Of a stretch of 15,334 nt of DNA, positions 7,150 to 14,403 are shown piece after piece. A program made the translations under genes and the position numbers. The first letter of the stretch is position 1, and the number at the start of each line of letters is the position of its first letter. The notes beneath the pieces are model-generated. The model was given only the letters and a program-made list of their open reading frames with translations. It was not told the origin of the DNA and searched no databases. The DNA is from JAWOGN01 sp046496815 (GTDB taxonomy: Bacteria > Desulfobacterota > DSM-4660 > Desulfatiglandales > Desulfatiglandaceae): NCBI GenBank assembly GCA_046496815.1, contig JAWOGN010000033.1, forward strand, positions 1 through 15,334. Direction: 5' to 3'.

Positions 7150-8751
7150 ATGGTGTTCATTCGAAAGACCATCAGCGAAATGATCGATGCGGTGGCTCGG
7201 GAGCGCCCCGGCAGTGAGGCGCTTGTTCATGCGGAAGCAAATGTGCGTTACGACTATGGACATTTGGTGTCGGCAGTTGACCGGATCAGCAGGGGCCTTT
7301 TAAGCGCGAGGATTCGGAGGGGCGAAAAGGTCGCCCTTTGGGGGCCGAATATTCCGGAGTGGATCGTGGCATTTTTGGCGCTTGCAAAAATGGGGGCGGT
7401 AACGGTTCCCATCGACCCGGGTGCCGGACAGGAATCCCTCCGGTTTATTTTGACGCACTCGGACTGCAGCGCCATGGTCATGGCCGAGGGACCGGCATCA
7501 TCAGGTGAACATGTGCGCGTGGCGCTCAACGTCCGCAAGCGTGCGCCCCAACTGAGAGAAATATTTCTGATCGCACAGCGTTCCCATCCCGAAATGACGT
7601 CGTGGGCTGATTTGGAGGCGCTCGGCAGAGATGTCGAACCCCAAGTCCTAAACGACCGGGCGGAAGCGATCACCCCCGAAGATCCGGTCGCGATCATGTA
7701 CACGTCGGGCACGACGGGAACACCGAAAGGGGTGGTGCTGGATCATTTGGGACTCATCAACAAGTCCATGTTTTCCACGAAACGCCAGGGAATCCATCAT
7801 ACGGATAGGCTCTGCCTGTTTTTTCCCCTCTTTCACATGTTCGGCAATACGTGTATCGCGCTGGCAGGTCTTTTCCGAGGTGCTGCGCTTATCCTGCCGT
7901 GCCGAACGTTTGACCCTTCGAAGATACTGAAAACCATCCATGCGGAGGCATGCACGGCGCTTTACGCCTCTCCCAGTATGCTTATTGCGCTCATCGAGCA
8001 TCCCGATTTTGACGCGCATCGGTGGAGCTCGGTTCAAAAAGGGACCATCGGCGGCGCACCCTGCCCCATGGAATTGATGCGGCGTCTCGTCGAAGACATT
8101 GGTGTAAGCGATATTACCGTGGGCTACGGCATAACGGAGACCTGTTCCTGGGTCACCATGACCCGGCCCGGGGACCCGATAGAACGGAGAGTATGTACAA
8201 TTGGAATTCCGCTTGAATGCAATGAGCTGAAGGTTGCGGATCCCGGAACGGGGGAGGATCTTCCGCCGGAAACCCAGGGGGAAATCTGCACAAGAGGCTT
8301 TTTGATGAAGGAATATCACAAAATGCCCCGCGCGACAGCTGCCGCGATCGATCGGAACGGATGGTTCCACACGGGTGACCTGGGAGAGATGGATGAACAA
8401 GGGTACGTGAGGGTAACCGGTAGATTGAAAGATGTCATCATCCGGGATGGCGTCGAGATTTACCCGGTGAATCTGGAGGAGATGATCTACCGGCTTCCGG
8501 AGATATCGGAAGTGCAGGTTTTCGGTTTCCCGCATCCTGAGAAGGGCCAGGAAGTGGCAGCCTGGGTGAAGCTCAAGGAGGGGCGCCGGCTAACCGTAGA
8601 AAAGCTTGCAGCGTATGTTCAGGATCAGACAGACGCGGCGACCGCACCTCATTTTTTTGAAATCGTCTCTGATTTTCCCATGACCCGAAGCGGAAAAGTC
8701 CAAAAGTTCAAGCTGGCAGAAATGGCCCAAAAGGCCTACCTGGAGAAATAG
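7150..8751 (+). CDS. AMP-forming acyl-CoA synthetase (fatty-acid or aryl-acid CoA ligase family)
   Basis: 533 residues from the ATG at 7150, selected by a perfect AGGAGG seven bases upstream. Seen: the ANL-superfamily P-loop YTSGTTGTPKG (184-194), the aromatic/Gly motif GYGITET (325-331), GWFHTGD (404-410), the hinge GRLKDVII (424-431) and the C-terminal PMTRSGKVQKF with the catalytic lysine at 516. It would activate a carboxylic acid with ATP to an acyl-adenylate and transfer it to CoA in the cytoplasm. The substrate cannot be read from the sequence; the length suits medium- or long-chain acids, and aromatic or alicyclic acids are possible. After the hinge, IYPVNLEE carries Asn where most relatives have Glu in the IxPxEIE motif, a small deviation. 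No beta-oxidation genes stand beside it, so it is an isolated ligase behind the 150-base palindrome. It is convergent with tatA, 30 bases away. Confidence 0.9.
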   Translation: MVFIRKTISEMIDAVARERPGSEALVHAEANVRYDYGHLVSAVDRISRGLLSARIRRGEKVALWGPNIPEWIVAFLALAKMGAVTVPIDPGAGQESLRFILTHSDCSAMVMAEGPASSGEHVRVALNVRKRAPQLREIFLIAQRSHPEMTSWADLEALGRDVEPQVLNDRAEAITPEDPVAIMYTSGTTGTPKGVVLDHLGLINKSMFSTKRQGIHHTDRLCLFFPLFHMFGNTCIALAGLFRGAALILPCRTFDPSKILKTIHAEACTALYASPSMLIALIEHPDFDAHRWSSVQKGTIGGAPCPMELMRRLVEDIGVSDITVGYGITETCSWVTMTRPGDPIERRVCTIGIPLECNELKVADPGTGEDLPPETQGEICTRGFLMKEYHKMPRATAAAIDRNGWFHTGDLGEMDEQGYVRVTGRLKDVIIRDGVEIYPVNLEEMIYRLPEISEVQVFGFPHPEKGQEVAAWVKLKEGRRLTVEKLAAYVQDQTDAATAPHFFEIVSDFPMTRSGKVQKFKLAEMAQKAYLEK

Positions 8752-8781
8752 CATCACCTATGGGCAGGTTGAAAGAGGGCG

Positions 8782-9096
8782 TCAGTCGATGATCTTTTTG
8801 ATTTGTTCCGCCTTTTTTTTGACATGCATCGCCTGTTTTACCCCCGGCATCTGATCCATGACCTTATTGACGACCTTGTCCTCCAGCGCCGGCGGAGTGT
8901 TTGCTTTTTCGGGCGTTTTGTGGGTATCCTGCGGCTGAACATCCGGGTCTTCGGAGGTGATTTCTTTTTTGACCTTTTTAAACTCCTTAATTGCACCGCC
9001 CATCCCTTTCCCGATTTCAGGGAGTCTTTTGGCGCCGAATATCAGGAGAATGATGATGGCGATAATGATTAATTCGGTGGGACCGAGTCCGAACAT
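8782..9096 (-). CDS. tatA: TatA/E-type twin-arginine translocase subunit
   Basis: 104 residues. Seen: MFGLGPTEL at the N-terminus, one short hydrophobic transmembrane helix (about 8-21, Ile-rich), then FGAKRLPEIGKGMGGAIKEF (20-39), the hinge and amphipathic helix that define TatA/TatE. A long charged tail rich in Lys, Asp and Pro follows, longer than in many TatA proteins. Family knowledge: TatA oligomerises in the inner membrane and forms the passage for folded proteins with twin-arginine signals. TatB and TatC are not in the window, so this is an orphan or dispersed tat gene. GAGGAGG seven or so bases before the ATG at 9096 is a strong ribosome-binding site. TatA is preferred over TatB because of the FGxKRLPExG signature and the GLGPTE opening. 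Confidence 0.9.
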   Translation of the reverse strand: MFGLGPTELIIIAIIILLIFGAKRLPEIGKGMGGAIKEFKKVKKEITSEDPDVQPQDTHKTPEKANTPPALEDKVVNKVMDQMPGVKQAMHVKKKAEQIKKIID

Positions 9097-9236
9097 GGTT
9101 TCCTCCTCAGCTTAACCGCTGAAAAACCGGCGAGTTTCCAGCGTGGATTTCCGTTTGGGGTTTGTGTCAGCGCTCACGACGCGATCTTCGGTACGGGCCG
9201 GGGATGTGGATGTTGATCATGATCTGGGGTGTTTTA

Positions 9237-10322
9237 TCAACCGGAGGGCATCGTATCCAGGAACTGTACGGCATCTTCGGATTCATCTCTCGATTCGACC
9301 GATCCGATGTGGTATGCGGTTTCCCCCATTGCTTTCAGCCTCAGCAGCACTTCGCCGGCTTCCTCCTCGCTCACGACAATGACCAGGCCGAGTCCGTTGT
9401 TAAACGTCCGGAGTAGCTCACGGTCGGATATTTGCCCCGCCTTCTGAAGGTAAGAGAATATCGGGGGAATTGACCAACTTTTCGCGTGGATGGTTGCTTT
9501 ACAGGGCTTTGGGAGCATACGAGGAACATTCTCGATGAGTCCGCCGCCGGTGATGTGGGAAATCCCATAGATCTTGAAGTCTCGCCTCAAGTTGGTTATG
9601 GTTCTGGCGTATATTCGGGTGGGTTCGAGGAGTTCTTCACCGAGGGTTCGACCAAAGTCCTCTACATAATCCCCAACGGACATTTTCAAGCCCTCAAAGA
9701 AAATCCTCCGCACAAGAGAATACCCGTTGCTGTGGAGCCCACTGGATGCAATGCCGATGAGTTGGTGCCCCACCGCAACCTCTGAGCCGTCCAGAAGCTC
9801 TTCATTATCGGCCAGTCCCACCACAAAGCCTGCGAGGTCGTATTCACCTTCAGAATAAAAACCCGGCATTTCAGCTGTTTCGCCCCCAATGAGGGAACAG
9901 TTGGCTTCCTGGCAACCGGCAGCGATACCCTTGACGATGTCCCGCGCTTTTTCCACCTCAAGCCTTCCCATGGATATGTAGTCCAAAAAGAACAGCGGGT
10001 TGGCACCCTGAACCATGATGTCGTTTACGCACATCGCCACAAGATCAATTCCAACCGTGTCGTGCTTATCGAGCATGAAGGCAATCTTAAGCTTTGTTCC
10101 GACCCCGTCCGTGGAACTCACCAGGACGGGATTCTTTATATCTTGAACTTTCAGGGAGAAGAGGCCTGCAAAACCACCGATATCCGTAATGACGCCTGAT
10201 CTGAAAGTCTTGCTCACGATCGGTTTTATAATTTCCACAAATCGGTTTCCAGCGTCAATGTCGACGCCCGCCTCAACATATTGATTTTTTACCGGAACTT
10301 TTCCCATAGACTTGGATTCCAT
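9237..10322 (-). CDS. purM: phosphoribosylformylglycinamidine cyclo-ligase (AIR synthetase)
   Basis: 361 residues. Seen: YVEAGVDIDAGN (15-26) at the N-terminus, STDGVGTKLK (70-79), NDIMVQGANPLFFLDY (100-115), IGGETAEMPGF (145-155), ASSGLHSNGYSLVRR (192-206) and HITGGGLIENVPR (256-268), all hallmarks of PurM. It closes the imidazole ring of FGAM using ATP to give AIR, the fifth step of purine synthesis, in the cytoplasm as a dimer. Length is usual for the family. Two starts are possible: ATG 10322, with AAAAGG directly abutting it, or ATG 10307 (residue 6), with AAGGATGG about a dozen bases upstream; the second may be the real one. No other pur gene lies beside it. A good promoter candidate lies about 55 bases upstream, in the gap shared with recG. 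Confidence 0.95.
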   Translation of the reverse strand: MESKSMGKVPVKNQYVEAGVDIDAGNRFVEIIKPIVSKTFRSGVITDIGGFAGLFSLKVQDIKNPVLVSSTDGVGTKLKIAFMLDKHDTVGIDLVAMCVNDIMVQGANPLFFLDYISMGRLEVEKARDIVKGIAAGCQEANCSLIGGETAEMPGFYSEGEYDLAGFVVGLADNEELLDGSEVAVGHQLIGIASSGLHSNGYSLVRRIFFEGLKMSVGDYVEDFGRTLGEELLEPTRIYARTITNLRRDFKIYGISHITGGGLIENVPRMLPKPCKATIHAKSWSIPPIFSYLQKAGQISDRELLRTFNNGLGLVIVVSEEEAGEVLLRLKAMGETAYHIGSVESRDESEDAVQFLDTMPSG

Positions 10323-10376
10323 CCTTTTGGGACTTCGATTTCTTCAATTCGATGACGAAAATAATTATGGTATCTA

Positions 10377-10405
10377 TTTCTATTTCTTAGCAACCGTCTT
10401 GTCAA
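10377..10405 (-). promoter_or_regulatory. sigma-70 promoter candidate for purM
   Basis: On the minus strand a perfect TTGACA (10405-10400) is followed after exactly 17 bases by TAGAAA (10382-10377), four of six to the -10 consensus. This would start transcription near 10370, leaving a leader of roughly 50 bases before purM. Confidence 0.65.
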
Positions 10406-10423
10406 ATGTTTTCTCTTGTCACT

Positions 10424-10437
10424 CAAATCGTGATTTG
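10424..10437. promoter_or_regulatory. 14-base inverted repeat, possible operator between purM and recG
   Basis: CAAATC, two bases, GATTTG: a perfect palindrome with 6-base arms, just upstream of the purM -35 element (read on the minus strand) and 14 bases before the recG start. The position suits a repressor or activator site, but arms this short also arise by chance. Confidence 0.25.
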
Positions 10438-10450
10438 TTAATGGATTTAG

Positions 10451-12568
10451 ATGATTACAGCCTCCACCATTGACCTCAAGGGGATTTACGAACTGGCTCG
10501 CCCTCTCACGGATCTCAAGGGGATCGGACCCAGGCGCGCCCAGCTGCTGGGCCAAAAGGGGCTTCACACCCTCATGGATCTCCTGCTGTTTATGCCCATT
10601 CGTTATGAGGACCGGCGGAAGGTCCTGCCCATCGGCGAAATGAAACCGGGTCTTGCTGCGTGGGTTCGTGGGACGGTTATCTCCGGCAAGGAAGAAAAAT
10701 TTTTCCGCAGCGGCAAGCGGCTGTTCAGAATTATGATTGAAGACGGCACCGGTGCCTTGGATCTTCTGTGGTTTCAGTACAAGAAATTCCACCTGACCTC
10801 CATTGCGCGGAACGGCTTGAAACTCCTGGCCTATGGGCGCATCCAGCCTCATCGCGGGAAACCCCGGATGGTTCACCCGGAAATTGCCGTGGCGGATTCA
10901 AACAGAGAGGAAAATGTCCTGGGCGTTTATCCGGTTTACTCGGCAATCGAGGGGATTTCGCGCCAAGTCTTAAGATCTGCGATCGGACGGATTCTCAACG
11001 GGTATGAAACGTCACTTGTGGAGACGGTTCCGAGGGAGATAACACGCGCCCTTGGCCTGCCCGGAATTTCAGAGACCATCCGATGTGTGCACAGTCCTCC
11101 TGAAGACGTGTCCATCGATCTCCTCAACGAATACAAAACAAAGTACCAGCAACGGCTTACCTTCAATCGCTTTTTCAAGGTGATGCTCGGGGTCGCCCTC
11201 AGAAAAAAGTCCCGTAAGAAAAGACGGGGACCGAAGCTTTCCGTTCCCAGAGACATCTTTTCCCAAGTTCGAAGTTTTTTTCCATTTGCTTTAACGGGTG
11301 ATCAGGTGAAGGCGATCCAGGACGTCCTCCGGGATGTCAGCGGCGAGGAACCCATGAGTCGATTGCTGCAAGGAGATGTTGGGTGCGGGAAAACCGTCAT
11401 AGCGGCGGTGGCGTCTTTTGTGGCAACCCGCAACAACCGGCAGGTTGCCGTCATGGTGCCCACGCAAATTTTGGCGCGACAGCATTATCGATACTTTACC
11501 CACCTGTCTGAGCGCATGGGGTTTCGCTCCGTCCTGTTGACCGGAGCGCTGAAAAAATCCGAGCGTCTTCGGGTTTACGAGAAAATTGCGGGCGGGCATT
11601 ACAATCTTATCGTGGGTACCCAGGCCCTCATCCAGCAGGACTTATTTTTCGCAAAACTGGGCTTGGTGGTGATTGATGAGCAACACCGCTTCGGTGTGCG
11701 GCAGCGCGCATTGCTGGATCAGAAAGGTGTGAACCCGCATTTGCTTGTCATGACGGCGACGCCCATCCCGAGAACTCTGGCCATGACCGTATATGCAGAC
11801 CTGGATATATCTTTCATCCGGGAATACCCTGAAGGCCACCAACCCGTCGTGACGCGACTGATGAATGGAAGCCGGAAGCGAGTCGTCTACAATACCCTGA
11901 AGCAGAGAATGACTGCGGGCGAGCAGGCAATGGTCATCTGTCCTGTGATTGAAAAATCCGAAGAAACGGATCTCAAAAACGCACTCGAAATGCATGAGAA
12001 ACTGAAAAAGCTATTTGCTCCCCGATTTCGGTTGGGCCTGATCCATGGACGCATGTCCGGCGAGGAGAAAGAGCGGATCATGGAGCAGTTCGGAGATGGG
12101 CACATTCATCTGTTGGTGGGAACCACGGTGATCGAGGTCGGAATCCATGCCCCCGGGGCCACCGTCATGGTGATTCAACATCCCGAACGATTTGGGCTTA
12201 CCCAATTGCATCAATTGCGAGGCAGGGTGGGACGGGGGCATCGAAAAGGATGCTGTTTCTTGATGATCCCGTCAACGGCCGGCAAGGAGACGCTTTCAAG
12301 ACTGGAGATACTGGCTCGAAGCAGTGACGGGTTTGAAATCGCGCAGAAGGATCTTGAAATCCGCGGGCAGGGTGAACTGATGGGAGTCAGACAAGCGGGC
12401 GCGGGCGAATTGGATTTGATGGAAATGCTTCGGGAACCGGAGCTTCTGCTGGAGGCCAAAAAACAGGCGGATGCGCTCATCGACTCGGATCCGACGCTTT
12501 CGAAGCCGGGCCATCGCCGGTTGAAGCGACTCCTGCAAGGGACGCCGGACAGACGGCTGGATCTGTAA
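10451..12568 (+). CDS. recG: ATP-dependent DNA helicase RecG
   Basis: 705 residues, close to the usual 690-700. Seen: an N-terminal wedge/OB region with DLKGIGPRRAQLL (21-33) and RYEDRR (51-56), then a helicase core with Walker A GDVGCGKT (308-315), DEQH box (409-412), MTATPIPRT (434-442) and motif VI through the TRG region HPERFGLTQLHQLRGRVGRG (577-596). Family knowledge: RecG drives regression of stalled replication forks and branch migration of Holliday junctions. The residues expected for ATP hydrolysis are present. The start at ATG 10451 follows directly on an in-frame TAG (10448-10450), so translation cannot begin earlier; the ribosome-binding site is poor (only a GGA six bases away), which suggests weak translation or a slightly later start. 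It is divergent from purM with 128 bases between. No terminator with a T-tract was seen after the stop. Confidence 0.96.
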   Translation: MITASTIDLKGIYELARPLTDLKGIGPRRAQLLGQKGLHTLMDLLLFMPIRYEDRRKVLPIGEMKPGLAAWVRGTVISGKEEKFFRSGKRLFRIMIEDGTGALDLLWFQYKKFHLTSIARNGLKLLAYGRIQPHRGKPRMVHPEIAVADSNREENVLGVYPVYSAIEGISRQVLRSAIGRILNGYETSLVETVPREITRALGLPGISETIRCVHSPPEDVSIDLLNEYKTKYQQRLTFNRFFKVMLGVALRKKSRKKRRGPKLSVPRDIFSQVRSFFPFALTGDQVKAIQDVLRDVSGEEPMSRLLQGDVGCGKTVIAAVASFVATRNNRQVAVMVPTQILARQHYRYFTHLSERMGFRSVLLTGALKKSERLRVYEKIAGGHYNLIVGTQALIQQDLFFAKLGLVVIDEQHRFGVRQRALLDQKGVNPHLLVMTATPIPRTLAMTVYADLDISFIREYPEGHQPVVTRLMNGSRKRVVYNTLKQRMTAGEQAMVICPVIEKSEETDLKNALEMHEKLKKLFAPRFRLGLIHGRMSGEEKERIMEQFGDGHIHLLVGTTVIEVGIHAPGATVMVIQHPERFGLTQLHQLRGRVGRGHRKGCCFLMIPSTAGKETLSRLEILARSSDGFEIAQKDLEIRGQGELMGVRQAGAGELDLMEMLREPELLLEAKKQADALIDSDPTLSKPGHRRLKRLLQGTPDRRLDL

Positions 12569-12633
12569 CGGATTTTGGGCTCTGAGTATTCCTTAAGTGT
12601 TCCGGTCGTTTACATTGGGGTCATTGCTATTTT

Positions 12634-12658
12634 GTGTGCGATTTAATAGAGTGCACAC
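12634..12658. repeat. inverted repeat in the recG-hom gap
   Basis: GTGTGC (12634-12639) and GCACAC (12653-12658) are perfect 6-base arms around 13 bases that include TTTAAT. It may be part of the hom control region or a weak hairpin after recG. Confidence 0.25.
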
Positions 12659-12670
12659 GCATGACATTAC

Positions 12671-12695
12671 GCGTTTTAATGAACCCGTAAAACGC
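12671..12695 (+). other. stem-loop upstream of hom
   Basis: GCGTTTTA (12671-12678) pairs perfectly with TAAAACGC (12688-12695) across a nine-base loop. No T-tract follows, so it is not a standard intrinsic terminator. TTTAAT in the left arm and loop (12675-12680) lies 17 bases after TGCACA (12652-12657), a weak promoter possibility that would make the palindrome an operator overlapping the -10 element. Confidence 0.4.
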
Positions 12696-12727
12696 CGGAG
12701 ATCATCATTTTCGGTCGTTTCGATGTA

Positions 12728-12746
12728 ACCCCGATGAATACGGGGT
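12728..12746 (+). other. GC-rich stem-loop in the hom leader
   Basis: ACCCCG (12728-12733) pairs with CGGGGT (12741-12746) around a seven-base loop. Second of the stacked hairpins upstream of hom; not followed by a T-tract. Confidence 0.35.
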
Positions 12747-12764
12747 ACCACGGGTGACGGCTTT

Positions 12765-12807
12765 CTACGATACGATCGGTGTTGCTTGCTTGAAAGCGAG
12801 TTCGTAG
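12765..12807 (+). other. nested stem-loop in the hom leader
   Basis: The outer stem CTACGA (12765-12770) pairs with TCGTAG (12802-12807). Inside, CTTGCT (12785-12790) pairs with AGCGAG (12795-12800, one G-U) over a TGAA tetraloop. The structure ends 42 bases before the hom start codon and could control its translation. It does not match any riboswitch consensus I recognise. Confidence 0.4.
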
Positions 12808-12849
12808 GGGCCGGGAGTATTCCATCCGAATCGTTTTGTGAGGCAGGAG

Positions 12850-14148
12850 ATGTCTAAGATCAATGTGGGAATCATCGGATTTGGAACGGTTGGCGCGGGC
12901 GCGGTAGAGGTGCTTGCCGAAAACCGGGAGATCATTGCGAATCGGGTTGGAGCGGAAGTGAATGTAAAGCGGATCGCAGATCTCGACACCGAGTCGGACC
13001 GCGGGGTCCATGTAGCTCGTGACGTGTTGACCTCGGACGCCATGGATGTGATTGAGGACCCTGAGATCCATGTGGTTGTGGAGCTGATTGGAGGCCTGGA
13101 GAAAGCCAAGGACTATATTCTGATGGCCATGGAAAAGGGTAAGCACGTGGTCACGGCCAACAAGGCACTCCTGGCGGAGTGTGGGGAAGAAATATATCAG
13201 TCAGCGGAACGGCGCGGTGTGAACCTGGCGTTTGAGGCGAGTGTGGGAGGCGGGATCCCCATCATCGGCGCCATGAAGTGCGGGTTGTCAGCCAACAACA
13301 TTCAAACCACCATGGGAATCCTAAACGGTACCTCGAACTATATTTTGACCCGGATGACGCAGGATGGAACCCCCTATGAGCGGGTCGTCCAGGACGCCGT
13401 GGCGTTGGGCTTTGCGGAGGATCCTCCCACCCTGGATGTGGACGGCACAGACGCCGCGCACAAGCTGGCGATCCTGATATCTCTCGGGTTTGGTTCCCCG
13501 GTATCCTTCAAGGAAATCTACAAAGAAGGCATCGCCCCGCTCACCCCGGATGACATCCGCTTCGCGAATGATTTCGGCTACCGCGTCAAACTGTTGGCGA
13601 TTGCGCGGCATCACGGCGAATCACTGGAGGCACGCGTCCACCCGACAATGATTCCAAAGGACCATATCCTCGCCAACGTGAATGAAGCCTTTAACGCCAT
13701 TTACCTGGAAGGGGATTTTGTGGGTCCCAACCTCTACTACGGCCTGGGCGCGGGGAGAAGACCCACGGGAAGCGCCGTGGTTTCCGATATTATGGGTCTT
13801 GCCAGACAGATCAGAATGGGCCTGAAAACCCCCATGCCGCCCCTTGCCCATGTTCGACTCCCGGAAACCGCCGTGCGCATTCTGCCGATGGAAGAACTCC
13901 ACACCACCTACTATTTCAGGTTTTCCGCCGTGGACAGCCCGGGTGTCCTTTCGAAAATATCGGGCGTCCTGGGGGACCACCGGATCAGCATCGCCTCAGT
14001 GATCCAGAAGGGAAGGGAGGTAAACGGTTCCGTTCCCGTGGTGATGCTGACCCATGTGGCCAGGGAAAGCGACGTGAGAAAGGCACTGTCCTCAATGAAT
14101 ACGCTGGATGTTTTGACCGATAAAACGATTATGATTCGGGTCGAATAA
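12850..14148 (+). CDS. hom: homoserine dehydrogenase with C-terminal ACT domain
   Basis: 432 residues from the ATG at 12850, chosen over a GTG four codons earlier because GAGG sits six bases upstream and the family begins near MSKINVGIIGFGTVG. Seen: a Rossmann dinucleotide site GxGxxG (Gly10, 12, 15), TANKALLA with the catalytic lysine (105), EASVGGGIPII (129-139), GILNGTSNYILTRM (156-169) and DVDGTDAAHKLAIL (196-209). The C-terminal ACT domain (about 353-432) contains DSPGVLSKISGVLGDHRISI. It reduces aspartate semialdehyde to homoserine with NAD(P)H, feeding threonine, isoleucine and methionine synthesis. It is monofunctional, without a fused aspartokinase. The ACT domain is the expected site for end-product control, probably by threonine. 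A long, hairpin-rich leader precedes it; no leader peptide rich in Thr or Ile was found. Confidence 0.96.
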   Translation: MSKINVGIIGFGTVGAGAVEVLAENREIIANRVGAEVNVKRIADLDTESDRGVHVARDVLTSDAMDVIEDPEIHVVVELIGGLEKAKDYILMAMEKGKHVVTANKALLAECGEEIYQSAERRGVNLAFEASVGGGIPIIGAMKCGLSANNIQTTMGILNGTSNYILTRMTQDGTPYERVVQDAVALGFAEDPPTLDVDGTDAAHKLAILISLGFGSPVSFKEIYKEGIAPLTPDDIRFANDFGYRVKLLAIARHHGESLEARVHPTMIPKDHILANVNEAFNAIYLEGDFVGPNLYYGLGAGRRPTGSAVVSDIMGLARQIRMGLKTPMPPLAHVRLPETAVRILPMEELHTTYYFRFSAVDSPGVLSKISGVLGDHRISIASVIQKGREVNGSVPVVMLTHVARESDVRKALSSMNTLDVLTDKTIMIRVE

Positions 14149-14187
14149 AATACCCCTGGACGGATCGGTTCCCGGTTCAGCCCGCCG

Positions 14188-14207
14188 CCGGCCTGAGGGG
14201 CGGCCGG
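14188..14207 (+). terminator. GC-rich stem-loop after hom, possible terminator
   Basis: CCGGCC (14188-14193) pairs perfectly with GGCCGG (14202-14207) around an eight-base loop, 40 bases after the hom stop. A T-tract is missing, so it may instead act as a 3'-end stabiliser or support factor-dependent termination. Confidence 0.4.
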
Positions 14208-14225
14208 ACGAATCGACTCGAATCA

Positions 14226-14254
14226 TTTATAAGAATAACATGGAATTTTATAAA
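14226..14254. repeat. AT-rich inverted repeat in the hom-adk gap
   Basis: TTTATAA (14226-14232) and TTATAAA (14248-14254) are perfect inverted copies with 15 bases between. The role is unknown; AT-rich arms this short can arise by chance. Confidence 0.2.
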
Positions 14255-14295
14255 CTTTGATGCAAGCATTCAAGCGATGGTTGAGACTGGATGAT

Positions 14296-14332
14296 GGATC
14301 CTCCCCGGGTTGTCTGCGGTTTGGTAGGAGCC
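14296..14332. other. imperfect hairpin just upstream of the adk promoter
   Basis: GGATCCTCCC (14296-14305) pairs with GGTAGGAGCC (14323-14332) at eight of ten positions around a 17-base loop, ending eight bases before the adk -35 element. It could be an operator or a remnant of a terminator. Confidence 0.25.
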
Positions 14333-14340
14333 TTAATGGT

Positions 14341-14369
14341 TTGACAGCGATGGGTTTTTGAAATATTTT
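14341..14369 (+). promoter_or_regulatory. sigma-70 promoter candidate for adk
   Basis: A perfect TTGACA (14341-14346), 17 bases of spacer and TATTTT (14364-14369), four of six to consensus. The predicted start point near 14376 leaves a leader of about 28 bases before the adk ATG, so adk is probably transcribed independently of hom. Confidence 0.65.
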
Positions 14370-14403
14370 TGTGAAAAACTTCAGAAAACGAGGAGATGGC
14401 AAC

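Noticed and set aside
7648..8535. 295-codon open frame on the minus strand
   Set aside because: It lies wholly opposite the acyl-CoA ligase, which has all family motifs; the frame is a by-product of its codon use and has no recognisable features.
9215..9224. GATCATGATC palindrome between purM and tatA
   Set aside because: Ten bases is short, it lies just past the purM stop far from any promoter element, and such sites occur by chance.
12661..12690. Nine-codon open frame (MTLRVLMNP) overlapping the first hom hairpin, as a leader peptide for attenuation
   Set aside because: It has only one Thr and one Met, no Ile, no ribosome-binding site and no terminator with a T-tract after it.
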